Source: Hippasteria phrygiana (taxonomy: Eukaryota > Echinodermata > Asteroidea > Valvatida > Goniasteridae). From it: a stretch of DNA of 64,000 bases. A program made the position numbers and the translations under genes. The DNA is taken from the NCBI GenBank assembly GCA_037893225.1, contig JAZGUH010000364.1:310001-374000 (forward strand), in the 5' to 3' direction. Numbering within the stretch: position 1 is the first letter of the stretch; every line of letters starts with the position of its first letter. The notes below the pieces were generated by a model, which saw nothing but the letters and a program-made list of their open reading frames with translations, searched no databases and was not told the origin of the DNA. Below are positions 47,122 to 56,287 of this stretch, one piece after another.

Positions 47122-47245
47122 AGAGAGACTGAGATTGCGGGTAACACCATGTGAGTTACACACTCACCCCGGTTCTTTTCAGAACCACACTTCTTCCTAG
47201 AAGAGATTTGTTTCACATGGTGTTACCCGCAATCTCAGTCTCTCT
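47122..47245 (+). repeat. 32-bp inverted repeat enclosing a histone-type 3' stem-loop
   Basis: Arms 47122-47153 and 47214-47245 are perfect reverse complements, separated by 60 bp. In the middle, 47171-47186 is GGTTCT TTTC AGAACC, the six-bp-stem, four-base-loop structure of metazoan replication-dependent histone mRNAs, followed by ACCAC-like sequence. About 12-15 bases further on is a purine-rich AGAAGAGA resembling the U7-binding downstream element. No histone coding sequence is nearby. Confidence 0.7.
47171..47210 (+). terminator. Histone mRNA 3'-processing element (stem-loop plus downstream element)
   Basis: A stem-loop with the SLBP-type UUUC loop and flanking AC, then TAGAAGAGA in place of the canonical CAAGAAAGA. 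The match to the echinoderm-type signal is good by eye. It is detached from any histone gene. Confidence 0.6.
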
Positions 47246-47272
47246 TACTTTATCTGTTACTTAAACACCATT

Positions 47273-47440
47273 TCCGTAGCCGAGTGGTCTGGTGTGGATA
47301 ATTCCATAGATTGTGGGTTCCAGCCATGGGATCGTGGTGCTTGTATCCTTGGGCAAGATACTTTTATGTCACTAATTCGCAGAGATGTAGTCGAGTCCAT
47401 CACAAGCCCTCCAGTAGTATGGTAATTGCCGATTCTAGGA
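47273..47440 (+). mobile_element. tRNA-derived SINE fragment
   Basis: A box-like GTAGCCGAGTGG (about 47277) and B box-like GGGTTCCAGCC (about 47316) have RNA polymerase III promoter spacing. They are followed by CCTTGGGCAAGATACTTT, a conserved motif of many tRNA-derived SINEs, and by GAGTCCATCACAAGCCCTCC, which recurs at 34975-35025. Confidence 0.65.
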
Positions 47441-47539
47441 CATTTCCTGTTTTTTCACTTTTCTCTCTAATTTTTGCTGTGGGTACATACATCAAATTTT
47501 TAAAAAACCAAAATAGTCTAAAAATCGCCCAAATTTAAT

Positions 47540-47842
47540 TTAAAATTTTGCTGGGTACCTATACACCAAAATCAAGAAAATGAAAAGTATTTTACATATC
47601 CCATAAGCGTAATAAATCTCCGGGTGCCGATTCAGCGACAAATCCAATTTTGCTGGGTACCTATGCACCAAAATTTTCACAAAAATCAAGAAAAATAAAA
47701 AAGTGAGTAACATGTCCAATAAGAGTAATAAATATCCAGGGCGCCCGGGCGAACAAGGCAAAAAAAATGATTTGTCATAAGCCAAAAAAAATTAAATAAT
47801 TTTTTATTTAAAAAAAAAAATATTATATTGCCATTATAAAAG
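47540..47842 (+). promoter_or_regulatory. Upstream region of the Polinton polymerase, with a duplicated segment
   Basis: AATTTTGCTGGGTACCTAT begins two copies of a segment of about 100 bp (about 47542 and 47646) sharing CACCAAAA and AAGCGTAATAAAT-like blocks. An A/T-rich run leads to the polymerase ATG. This may be promoter or subterminal repeat. No Polinton terminal inverted repeat could be identified. Confidence 0.35.
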
Positions 47843-50800
47843 ATGGAAACACAACCCACGATTCGAGGATACAATAAATGGAACAAAAAAGCTTTAAAAA
47901 GATATGTCGATATGTATACATTATTTTTAGGACCGCCAACAGGACCCCGTAATACGTATATCAGGCGAGATTATATTCTAGCTATAAAAAAAGAAGAAGA
48001 AAAATTTAAAAATTTGAGAAAACTATCTAAAGCTTCGTTACTGCGACTCGCGCGCGATAAAAATATTCTAGTCGTATCAACGGGTAGAAATGGTCGAGCG
48101 ATAAGAAACGATTACATCGAAGCTATACTAGGATTTAAGGAGCAAAATACTTTTCGAGAAGCAGACTTTCGAGAGACTAGAAGATTTGAAAACAGTTATC
48201 GAAATTTGGAACTGATTCCGATTCTGTTTACCGACGATCCGGAGCAATTTTACAACACCCATACGTCGATGATAAAAAACAAAATCATCGCTGAATTAAG
48301 AGAAATAAAAACGATGAAACTACAGATCGCTATGAAAATAAAGTATGTAAAAAAATCAGGCGTTGAGACTACAAAATCAACCGCTACTCATTTTAGTAAT
48401 CAAAATCGAGTCTTAAACAAGAGCGAGATAGCTACGACTATCGGGAAACAATACGAAACGATATTATCCCAGATAGATAAATATACGAATGAAGGAAGTG
48501 GTTGGACTATAGATAAAATAGTCGCGTTTTACATAAACATAAACAGAGTTAACCCTCTGGTAGGCGCTTCTTACGTAAAACTACCCGAATATATAACTAA
48601 AAAACGCGCAACCGTCAACATCAAAAATGAAGATCAAGAGTGTATAAGATGGTGTTTAAGAGCCGCCCTAGGTATATATACCGATAAAGTTAAAAACCAA
48701 ATAGAAACAAACCCAAAGTACAAATTTCGCGGAAATAAACCATCTACTTATAAAACCGATGACGGATTAAACTTCACCAACATAGACTTCCCCACACCCA
48801 TAAGTCAGGTAGCGAGAATAGAAAGACAAAACGATATAAGTATAAACGTGTTGGGATACGACGCAGACTGCAAAAATAAAACCTATCCACAAGATAAAAG
48901 GGGCTTGATATATCCGCTATATTTATCTAAAAGACCATACGATTTAAAAACTATCAGTTTGCTATTATATGACGGTCATTATTGTTGGATAAGCGACTTA
49001 CCTAGATTCTTATCTGGCGTTACCAATAGTCAACATCGTAAACTGTTTTGCTTGAGATGTTTAACGCATTTTAGCTCGAAAGAGAAGCTGGACAGGCACG
49101 TAGAAGATTGTGAAGGAATAGACTCTGCTTTATCTACCGTTAAAATGCCGCATGAAAATGCGAACAAATACTTGGACAAAAGCAAATTAATGTTTAAAAA
49201 CTTTAAGAATTTACAAGATGCACCCTACGTCATATACGCGGATTTTGAATCTATCTTAGAAAAAACAAAGACGGTACCCCCTACACCCCGTACGAGTGTA
49301 GCTACGCGAGTACCAGAGGGTAAAATCGCAACGCACAAAGCCTGCGGTTATTCATACGTTGTAGTGAGATGCGATGGCCGACAGATCAAGCGAAAGACTT
49401 ATAGAGGTGAACGCGCTATAGACAATTTTATAACCTCGTTGCAAGAACTCGAACCTAAGATTAATGAATTACTAGCTCGCATTAAGCCGATAATATATAC
49501 GCTAAAAGAAGAAAAAATTCACCTAAACTCTAACGAGTGCTGGATTTGCGAAAAACCAATACTTCCAAATTACTCGGATAATTGTCAGTGCTGCAAGCCC
49601 GTAGAACCTAAAAGTAAAGAAGAACTGGAAGAATACACGTACGAAAACGAAAAGGGATACGTCGAGAAAAAATGTATGTTCTGCCAAAAGAAAATTAACA
49701 AATTTCGAAAAGTAAGAGATCATTGTCACACTACGGGCAAGTACAGAGGAGCCGCGCACGCTTACTGTAATCTTAAATTACGAGTAAAACCCGGTGAAAC
49801 GAAAATACCGGTCGTCTTTCACAACTTAGAAAACTATGACGCGCACTTGATCATGCAGGGTATTTCCAAGTATCAACGAGATATCTGGTGTATACCCAAA
49901 AATTCAGAAAAATACATTTCATTTTCGATCGGTCAATATAGATTTATCGACTCGTTTCATTTTATGTCTAGCGGTCTCGACAAATTGGTAACGTCTTGCC
50001 CGAGAGACGCTTTTAGGCTACTCCTGAAACGTTATGGCGAAGAAAACGCGGACATCTTATTACAAAAGGGTGTATATCCGTACGAGTATATGGACAGCTT
50101 TGAACGATTTAGCGAGAGTAGTCTGCCAGCTAAACACCATTTTTTCAGCGCTCTAAAAGATAAACATATAACGGACGAAGACTACTCGCGCGCGCAACGA
50201 GTATGGCGGACCTTTAACATAAAAAACATGGGCGAATACCACGACTTGTACGTAACCGCGGATACTCTATTACTAGCCGGCGTATTCGAGAATTTTAGAC
50301 AAATGTGTAGAACGAATTACAAGTTGGATCCAGCCAACTACTTCACAGCACCGGGATTAAGTTGGGACGCTTTATTAAGACACACTAAAATAGAATTAGA
50401 ATTATTAACCGATATAGATAAACATATATTTTTTGAAAAAGCGAAAAGAGGAGGAATATCGAGCGTTGGTAGTACGCGCTATGCCAAGGCCAACAATAAG
50501 TACCTGAAAGATTACGATCAAGATAAACCCGATTCGTATATTCTCTATCTAGACGCCAACAACCTCTACGGATGGGCCATGAGTCGACCGATACCTTACG
50601 GAGGATTTAAATGGGTCGGTACGAGTCAATTTACCCACGATCGTATCATGGCGCTAAAAGATAAGGCTCCAACGGGATATATGTTTGAAGTTGACCTGGA
50701 ATATCCAGCTGAACTACACGATCTACACAACGATTATCCTTTAGCCGCCGATAATATAATCATACCTGAAGAATGGTTATCGGAGTATCAACGAGAGTTG

Positions 50801-51814
50801 GCGAGTGATATAGGAGATGGTGCTAAGGTAAAAAAATTAACCGGTACGCTGTATCGAAAAGAAAAATATGTATTGCACTACGTCAATTTGAAACAGTGTT
50901 TGAGGCTAGGCCTAAAACTAACTAGAGTACATCGGGCGTTACAATTTAAACAAAAACCTTGGATGAAATCATACATCGATAAAAACACGCAACTCAGAAC
51001 GAAAGCAAAGTCGGATTTCGAAAAAGACTTTTTCAAATTGATGAATAATTCTGTATTCGGCAAAACGATGGAAAATGTCAGAAATAGAATAGATGGTGTG
51101 CTACTGAGAAACGATCAAGTAAAAGAATACGAAAAAATAGTTTCTAAACCTTGTTACAAGTCTACTACATCGTTTAAAGAATGCGGTCTCTCATTCGTGG
51201 AATCGTACAAAAAGAAAACGTATTTAAATAAACCCATCTATTGCGGCGTTAGTATCTTAGACTTGTCGAAGACTCTAATGTACGACTTTTATTACAACCA
51301 ATTAAAAAAGACGTATGGCGATAAAGTAAGATTGATGTATACAGACACGGACTCGCTGCTTTTGATTATCTATACGAAAGACGTTTATCGGGATCTAGAA
51401 AAACAGTCTGACTTGTATGATTTTAGCAACTACGAGAAAGACCACTTTTTATACGACGATACAAACAAGAAAGTTATCGGTAAATTTAAAGACGAATGCG
51501 GAGGAAAAGTCATAAGCGAAGCTACTTGCATCAGATCGAAGATGTACTCGATTTTATACGGGGACGTCGTACTAAAGAAGGCCAAAGGCGTAAACCGAGT
51601 TGTTATAAACAACGATCTATCTTACGAAAAATATAAGCGATGCGTTTTATCGAACGAATGCTATTCAAACAAGATGATTCGTTTTGGAACAGAGCGTCAC
51701 ATGATATACACAGAGTCTCAAGTCAAGCAATCGTTAAATCCTTTAGATACGAAGAGATATATTTTACCTAATGGTATAGACACTCTGGCTTACGGTCATC
51801 ATTCTAACCTTTAG
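47843..51814 (+). CDS. Protein-primed family B DNA polymerase of a Polinton/Maverick-type element
   Basis: Intact 1323 residues from ATG, a usual length for Polinton polymerases. The N-terminal half has a conserved block (NIKNEDQECIRWCL near residue 270), a C2H2-like finger (CLRCLTHFSS...H near 403) and a Cys/His cluster (CMFC...CHTTGKYRG...C near 610-645). The exonuclease motifs are YADFES (near 467), NLENYDAH (near 662) and YHDLYVTAD (near 799). The polymerase motifs are DANNLYGWAM (motif A, near 904), KLMNNSVFGKT (motif B, near 1065) and YTDTDS (motif C, near 1166). All catalytic acidic residues are present. It would copy the element by protein priming. The gene ends inside a 37-bp tandem repeat and converges on the penton-like gene at 52617-51895. 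Confidence 0.95.
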   Translation: METQPTIRGYNKWNKKALKRYVDMYTLFLGPPTGPRNTYIRRDYILAIKKEEEKFKNLRKLSKASLLRLARDKNILVVSTGRNGRAIRNDYIEAILGFKEQNTFREADFRETRRFENSYRNLELIPILFTDDPEQFYNTHTSMIKNKIIAELREIKTMKLQIAMKIKYVKKSGVETTKSTATHFSNQNRVLNKSEIATTIGKQYETILSQIDKYTNEGSGWTIDKIVAFYININRVNPLVGASYVKLPEYITKKRATVNIKNEDQECIRWCLRAALGIYTDKVKNQIETNPKYKFRGNKPSTYKTDDGLNFTNIDFPTPISQVARIERQNDISINVLGYDADCKNKTYPQDKRGLIYPLYLSKRPYDLKTISLLLYDGHYCWISDLPRFLSGVTNSQHRKLFCLRCLTHFSSKEKLDRHVEDCEGIDSALSTVKMPHENANKYLDKSKLMFKNFKNLQDAPYVIYADFESILEKTKTVPPTPRTSVATRVPEGKIATHKACGYSYVVVRCDGRQIKRKTYRGERAIDNFITSLQELEPKINELLARIKPIIYTLKEEKIHLNSNECWICEKPILPNYSDNCQCCKPVEPKSKEELEEYTYENEKGYVEKKCMFCQKKINKFRKVRDHCHTTGKYRGAAHAYCNLKLRVKPGETKIPVVFHNLENYDAHLIMQGISKYQRDIWCIPKNSEKYISFSIGQYRFIDSFHFMSSGLDKLVTSCPRDAFRLLLKRYGEENADILLQKGVYPYEYMDSFERFSESSLPAKHHFFSALKDKHITDEDYSRAQRVWRTFNIKNMGEYHDLYVTADTLLLAGVFENFRQMCRTNYKLDPANYFTAPGLSWDALLRHTKIELELLTDIDKHIFFEKAKRGGISSVGSTRYAKANNKYLKDYDQDKPDSYILYLDANNLYGWAMSRPIPYGGFKWVGTSQFTHDRIMALKDKAPTGYMFEVDLEYPAELHDLHNDYPLAADNIIIPEEWLSEYQRELASDIGDGAKVKKLTGTLYRKEKYVLHYVNLKQCLRLGLKLTRVHRALQFKQKPWMKSYIDKNTQLRTKAKSDFEKDFFKLMNNSVFGKTMENVRNRIDGVLLRNDQVKEYEKIVSKPCYKSTTSFKECGLSFVESYKKKTYLNKPIYCGVSILDLSKTLMYDFYYNQLKKTYGDKVRLMYTDTDSLLLIIYTKDVYRDLEKQSDLYDFSNYEKDHFLYDDTNKKVIGKFKDECGGKVISEATCIRSKMYSILYGDVVLKKAKGVNRVVINNDLSYEKYKRCVLSNECYSNKMIRFGTERHMIYTESQVKQSLNPLDTKRYILPNGIDTLAYGHHSNL

Positions 51815-51900
51815 TCTATTCTTGCCAGAGGGTTATCGTTTTAACCTTTAGTCTATTCTTGCCAGAGGGTCATCGTTTTAACCTTTAGTCTATTCTAGCC
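51806..51900. repeat. 37-bp tandem repeat between convergent genes
   Basis: AACCTTTAGTCTATTCTTGCC starts at 51806, 51843 and 51880. The first unit holds the polymerase stop codon and the third holds the stop region of the opposing gene, so it may act as a shared 3' end. Confidence 0.8.
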
Positions 51901-52617
51901 AGAACAAGACGATCGATAAATGTCTACTCGAAAAATAAATGTCTTATGGTTATTATCGATTAACTCACCATCGCAGTCTCTGAAAGAAAAACTCAGTTCG
52001 GGTATTTTACTCCTAATTAGAGGTATGACAGTTTTTCTTTTATTCTGGACAGTCGCGATTGTATCCGAATAGGTCTCAATAGATACAATCGGTATAACGT
52101 CTAACAAGTGCGTGCTCTTTCCGTTATAGAAATTATTAGACGTAGATAATTGGTCGCAATGTAAAAAAATTGTATTCACGTAATTAATATTATAATGCCC
52201 TACAAGTTCACCATCACTAGGAAACCAATCAGAGGGTATACCCAACACTTTTTGAGTATATAGATCGAACTTAATATAAACAAATCTATCTTCCGATATC
52301 GCACCGATATTAAAAATAATCTTTTTAATAATCTTGTCCGCGGAAACTACGATCAATCTTAATTTATTAAATTCAGCTATTAACTCATCGATATTATAAT
52401 TTCCAGGTGGAATTACCGTTTCGCCGTTTTGGTTACTATCCGTATCGCCGCCATATATTCGCCATACTATAGTCATACGTTGAGCTATATTAAAAAAACC
52501 GACGGTAAATATCGCGTTGTTTAAACTCATGCAGTAATTTCCCTCAGAGTTATCTATAGGTTTTGACAATCTAAACGTTCGTTCGTTACCGGTCATTTCA
52601 AAAACGTGCGATTCCAT
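51895..52617 (-). CDS. Penton-like minor capsid candidate, copy 1 (240 residues)
   Basis: Starts MESHVFEMTGNERTFRLSKP. Together with the next gene it is one of a tandem paralogous pair: both share the start, the motif SLNNAIFTVGF / SLTSAILTAGF, a PPGNYNID / PAGYYDID turn, IFLHCDQLSTSNNFYNG, and a C-terminal LSFSFRDCDGELI / LSFSIRDRDGDLI strand. The closing pattern of a hydrophobic strand with an RDxDGxLI turn, and the length, recall single-jelly-roll penton proteins of Polintons and adintoviruses; this is by memory of the family and was not tested. It would form capsid vertices. No membrane segment. Confidence 0.5.
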   Translation of the reverse strand: MESHVFEMTGNERTFRLSKPIDNSEGNYCMSLNNAIFTVGFFNIAQRMTIVWRIYGGDTDSNQNGETVIPPGNYNIDELIAEFNKLRLIVVSADKIIKKIIFNIGAISEDRFVYIKFDLYTQKVLGIPSDWFPSDGELVGHYNINYVNTIFLHCDQLSTSNNFYNGKSTHLLDVIPIVSIETYSDTIATVQNKRKTVIPLIRSKIPELSFSFRDCDGELIDNNHKTFIFRVDIYRSSCSG

Positions 52618-52651
52618 TTTATTTAAGCTTACAAAAGCTTTAAAAAATCGC

Positions 52652-53350
52652 TTAAAATTTACCTATCGTCAAGTTAAAACTAATCTTTTTTCCTCGATTA
52701 TTTATTAAATCGCCGTCTCGGTCTCTGATACTAAAGCTAAGTTGGTTTATCTTATCACCCACGAGTCTACGAGCGGTTATTCTTGCACGCTCGACAATCG
52801 TATCGTCTCTTTTCGTTATCGGTATAATGTCTAGCAAGTGCGTTCCCCCTCCATTATAGAAATTATTAGACGTAGATAACTGATCGCAATGTAAAAAAAT
52901 TTCATCGACAGGCATTGTATTATAATGCCCTACATAATCTACGCCAAAAACTAACTTTTTGGCCGTTATCCCTAACAATTGTTTAATGTTTTTATCAAAG
53001 CGTAGATCGTTATTTTCTTCCGTTACATTTAAAAATATTTTTTTATTAAGTTTATCTACGGAGACTTCTAACCAAACTAATTTACTGAGTCTCTCTTCTA
53101 TCCAATCTATATCGTAATATCCAGCAGGAATATCAATTTTACCATCCGTACTACCCGTTTTTTTACCAGTGTTTGGATCGATTTGATGTATAAAATAGTT
53201 AATTTCGCTATTACTAGCCATGTTGTAGAAGCCCGCGGTTAATATCGCGCTGGTTAAACTCATACTGTAATCTCCCTTAGAGTTATCTATAGGTTTTGAC
53301 AGTCTAAACGTTTGTTCGTTATCAAACATTTCAAAAACGTGCGATTCCAT
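52652..53350 (-). CDS. Penton-like minor capsid candidate, copy 2 (232 residues)
   Basis: Paralogue of the preceding gene, separated by only 34 bp and read in the same direction. Similarity runs along the whole length, with best conservation in the first 35 residues and the LHCDQLSTSNNFYNG block. Divergence between the two is clearly greater than between the arms of the inverted repeat, so this duplication is older. The ATG at 53350 begins a sequence nearly identical to the other copy for eight residues. Confidence 0.5.
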   Translation of the reverse strand: MESHVFEMFDNEQTFRLSKPIDNSKGDYSMSLTSAILTAGFYNMASNSEINYFIHQIDPNTGKKTGSTDGKIDIPAGYYDIDWIEERLSKLVWLEVSVDKLNKKIFLNVTEENNDLRFDKNIKQLLGITAKKLVFGVDYVGHYNTMPVDEIFLHCDQLSTSNNFYNGGGTHLLDIIPITKRDDTIVERARITARRLVGDKINQLSFSIRDRDGDLINNRGKKISFNLTIGKF

Positions 53351-53390
53351 TTTATTAGAACAAAAAAATATTTGGTTTATTATAAATTAA

Positions 53391-53488
53391 AATGAAATTT
53401 TTAGACCTTAATAATCGACCTTTAACGAATGCTCTAGATATCATGAATCTAGCTATCGGTGCTTCGTACTTGTCGTCAGCACTGCTCT
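53391..53488 (+). pseudogene. Possible separated N-terminus of the 443-residue gene
   Basis: An ATG at 53391 opens a 32-codon ORF (MKFLDLNNRPLT...) ending in TAG. Its segment GCTCTAGATATCATGAATC reappears 53 bp downstream as GCTCTAGATATCGTGAATC, at the start of the long ORF. A 53-bp duplication, not a multiple of three, would have cut the original start from the body of the gene. Confidence 0.4.
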
Positions 53489-53495
53489 AGATATC

Positions 53496-54827
53496 GTGAA
53501 TCTAGCTAGAGGTCAAGACGACTCAACGACGAGCGACACGATTACCCCAGAGAGTACCCCGTTGAACATGCACTTGAGTCAACTTGACATCATCGTAAAC
53601 GCCAACACGAACGCGAGTTTTATCGCTAATTTAGCTGATATATTTAGCGCTTATAAAATGTCCGACGTGAAGAGCGATGAAGCGGTCGCACGTTATGCAT
53701 CAGACCCCATGACGTTTTATCAAAATCAACTCAACTTTGCATTTTGGTGCGCGACTTCTGGTTGCGGCGTAGGACTAGAATCGTTGCTACACAAAAACCC
53801 CGTAATATCGGCTTTATTCAAGTTTCACGTATATTTCACGATCAGAAAGATACTATACTTTCTAAAATGCCCAATTCCAAACGACGACGCATTCGACGAT
53901 CTAAACAATAGCATCGATCACGGTGCTTATACCAACGTCGGTCAACGCTTTCGAGTCGATCCAAACTTGAGTTTTAAACAGACCGTAGACTTAGCATCAG
54001 CGGGTCTAGGTACGGCGTACTATTACGATAGAGGCTCGCATAAATATTTACCGGTACCCGGTATAGATTATGTACACGATGAGGAAGACTTAGATCCACA
54101 ACCTGGTGGTGGTTACACCATGGGTTTTACCACGCCGGACGATACGTATAAGTACGGTAAGTACACCGTCATGTATATCAGACAATCCGTAGACGTTGTA
54201 CAACTCGGTTTTAGAAAGTTTATACGCCAGAAGAGCTCGTTTACCGACGTTGGTATAGAACAAATAAACGAAAGCGTTAGAACGTACGTGTACGCCATAC
54301 TCGGCGCGCAAGCCCAAGCAAAAACGAGTATACTAACCTCGGGTACCGGATTAGATGCCCAAAGACAATTTGAAAATATAGTAGAAGGCGTTATAAATAG
54401 CCCTATGGACTTGGAATCTTCTATAACCAGATTTCAAGATTCTTTACAGTACGCTAGAAGCTCGTTAAACTTTGTGATTGGTCCAGGATTATACTTGATT
54501 CCATCAAATATGGAGCTTTTGGTCGGTATTCATCGAGGTTATAATAATAATATACAGATAGCTACGCCCGACGCGCCGATAGGATTAAATATCAACTTGA
54601 ACTCAGACGTAATCCCTACGGTCGCACTCCCTACGGTCGTAGCTATGCCACCACCCCCACCATCTCCCGTAAAAAAGAGGCGTGCATCTACCCAGCAGAA
54701 TTTAGACGATTTAGAAAATTTAGACCCACCGCCAGACTCGCACGAACAAGAAAAAACGGCTTTAGTCGTTGGTTTAATGGCCGCTGCTGGGGTTGGGTAT
54801 CTAGCTTACGATATTCTACGTCGCTGA
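53496..54827 (+). CDS. Polinton protein of unknown function, Pro-rich with C-terminal membrane segment
   Basis: 443 residues from a GTG; the first internal ATG is MHLSQLDIIV near residue 25, so the true start is uncertain. The middle is a folded-looking region (for example GLGTAYYYDRG, GGYTMGFTTPDDTYKYGK). Toward the end come a Pro-rich linker (PPPPPSPVKKRR), NLDDLENLDPPP and a hydrophobic segment ALVVGLMAAAGVGYLAYDIL before the basic tail. Position among capsid genes and the membrane anchor suggest a minor virion or membrane-associated protein. I do not recognise the family. Its final stop is 12 bp inside the end of the convergent integrase gene. A truncated inverted copy is at 60113-61007. 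Confidence 0.7.
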   Translation: MNLARGQDDSTTSDTITPESTPLNMHLSQLDIIVNANTNASFIANLADIFSAYKMSDVKSDEAVARYASDPMTFYQNQLNFAFWCATSGCGVGLESLLHKNPVISALFKFHVYFTIRKILYFLKCPIPNDDAFDDLNNSIDHGAYTNVGQRFRVDPNLSFKQTVDLASAGLGTAYYYDRGSHKYLPVPGIDYVHDEEDLDPQPGGGYTMGFTTPDDTYKYGKYTVMYIRQSVDVVQLGFRKFIRQKSSFTDVGIEQINESVRTYVYAILGAQAQAKTSILTSGTGLDAQRQFENIVEGVINSPMDLESSITRFQDSLQYARSSLNFVIGPGLYLIPSNMELLVGIHRGYNNNIQIATPDAPIGLNINLNSDVIPTVALPTVVAMPPPPPSPVKKRRASTQQNLDDLENLDPPPDSHEQEKTALVVGLMAAAGVGYLAYDILRR

Positions 54828-55823
54828 AGAAGGAGGTAACTCAGTATCTGATGGAACGACCATTAATTCTTTCTTAACGAACGATCTCTTGGGACCGTGA
54901 GTCAGCCAGTACAACGCGGGCTGTCCGGGGTTTGTCGTTCTCCTTCTAATCGTATACATTTCTAAGCTCCAAATAGGATCGGTAGCTCTTCTTCTAACGT
55001 CTTTTTCGAGCTCTCCAGGAGCGTAAAGATATCTAACGATATCGTCATTTACGCTTAGCGCGACTTCGGGGCTCTTGAGACCCGAAGAACTCAATTGTTT
55101 TATTTCTAACTGAGACATAGCCGATCGAGGAGTTAACGGTTTACCTTTCATAGTCGATATCAATCTAGTTTCTTCGTCGTTTAACGCTTTTATAACATCG
55201 GGCAATCTTTTTACCCACTCGCGGCTACGCTCGGTAGGATCTAACATTTCTTGAGCGTATTGATGACCGAATAATCTTTCGGCTAAAGTACGATTAAATC
55301 TTTCTACTATACCTTGAGCTCTATGATTACCAACCTCGCCTTTCTGTACTGCGACGTTGCGAGTTCGCATCAAAGTATTAAATTCAGCCATAAATTCTGT
55401 ACCGGGGTCTACTTTTATCGTGAGAGGCCAAGACAAGGGCGATCTTTTGTAAATCTTTTTTATCGCCTCTACAACTTGAGTACTCGTTTTATTCGTCAAG
55501 GGTTCAGCTTCTTTATATCGAGTGGCCACATCGACGATTGTCAACGCGTATTTATATCTTTTACGTTTAACTACATCGTGAGGTAGATACAACAGATCCG
55601 CTTGATGCATTTCATTGGGCCGCCCTATAACCTTATTGAGGCTCGTAGGTCTCGGGATAGTACTGGGGGCTGGTAAATATATTTGCCACATGGCTTGTTT
55701 TCTTAACCAATTTCTAACGTCTGGCTCGGGTACGTTAGCTTTTAGCGACAATTTTTTTATGGCGCCTGCACCTTTCCAATATCCTCTAGGACTGTAAAAT
55801 ATTTTACTTAATTTTGTTTCCAT
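54816..55823 (-). CDS. Polinton DDE integrase, left copy
   Basis: 335 residues, intact. The N-terminus (METKLSKIFYSPRGYWKG) lacks an obvious HHCC zinc motif but has NWLRKQAMWQIYLPAP before the core. The catalytic core reads MHQADLLYLP (first Asp), KVDPGTEFMAEF (second Asp) and QGIVERFNRTLAERL (Glu), the rve-type DDE signature. The C-terminal tail (DPIWSLEMYTIRRR and GPKRSFVKKELMVVP) is SH3-like. It would insert the element into host DNA. It is read divergently from the small membrane protein, with 23 bp between the two start codons, so both probably share a compact promoter. Confidence 0.93.
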   Translation of the reverse strand: METKLSKIFYSPRGYWKGAGAIKKLSLKANVPEPDVRNWLRKQAMWQIYLPAPSTIPRPTSLNKVIGRPNEMHQADLLYLPHDVVKRKRYKYALTIVDVATRYKEAEPLTNKTSTQVVEAIKKIYKRSPLSWPLTIKVDPGTEFMAEFNTLMRTRNVAVQKGEVGNHRAQGIVERFNRTLAERLFGHQYAQEMLDPTERSREWVKRLPDVIKALNDEETRLISTMKGKPLTPRSAMSQLEIKQLSSSGLKSPEVALSVNDDIVRYLYAPGELEKDVRRRATDPIWSLEMYTIRRRTTNPGQPALYWLTHGPKRSFVKKELMVVPSDTELPPSSAT

Positions 55824-55846
55824 TTTATTTTAACGACTTATTAAAA

Positions 55847-56263
55847 ATGGTGAGTCTTTTAATTATGGGTGCTGGAGCTATAATAAGCGCTGTGGCATTT
55901 AGCGGAACGAGCTTCGCCTTTTCTAAGATAGGAAAAAGCGGTGCGGATGAAGAACGTAAACGACACGACCTCGCTTTAGAAAGATTAACTCAAGCTAAAC
56001 AAGAGTGGGTAGAACAAAGAACCAAAGTTCTGGATTATCTAAACGATCGACTACATAAAGAAGCAAGGGCTCAAAAAACATTTAAAAACGTAGATGAGGC
56101 GTTGAGAGAATATAACGAAGTAACCAACGACGAGTTGAGATTACCTCGCGAACCTGTATTGTCGGACTTTTACGTACCCAGCGAAGATCAAAAAGATGGT
56201 GAAATTGCATTTATCTTAGGAGGCACTGCTGTTTTAGGTTATTTAGTTTATAAGTTTGTTTAA
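55847..56263 (+). CDS. Small two-membrane-segment Polinton protein, left copy
   Basis: 138 residues from the ATG at 55847, chosen over an upstream in-frame codon at 55814 because that one overlaps the divergent integrase start. An N-terminal hydrophobic segment (MVSLLIMGAGAIISAVAF) is followed by a charged helix likely to form a coiled coil (about residues 35-75), then PREPVLSDFYVPSEDQKDGE and a C-terminal hydrophobic segment (IAFILGGTAVLGYLVYKFV). Similar small proteins occur next to integrase and capsid genes in animal Polintons and adintoviruses, as I remember them. A virion-membrane role is a guess. Confidence 0.75.
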   Translation: MVSLLIMGAGAIISAVAFSGTSFAFSKIGKSGADEERKRHDLALERLTQAKQEWVEQRTKVLDYLNDRLHKEARAQKTFKNVDEALREYNEVTNDELRLPREPVLSDFYVPSEDQKDGEIAFILGGTAVLGYLVYKFV

Positions 56264-56287
56264 AATTATTTTGTTTCGTTAAGTAAA

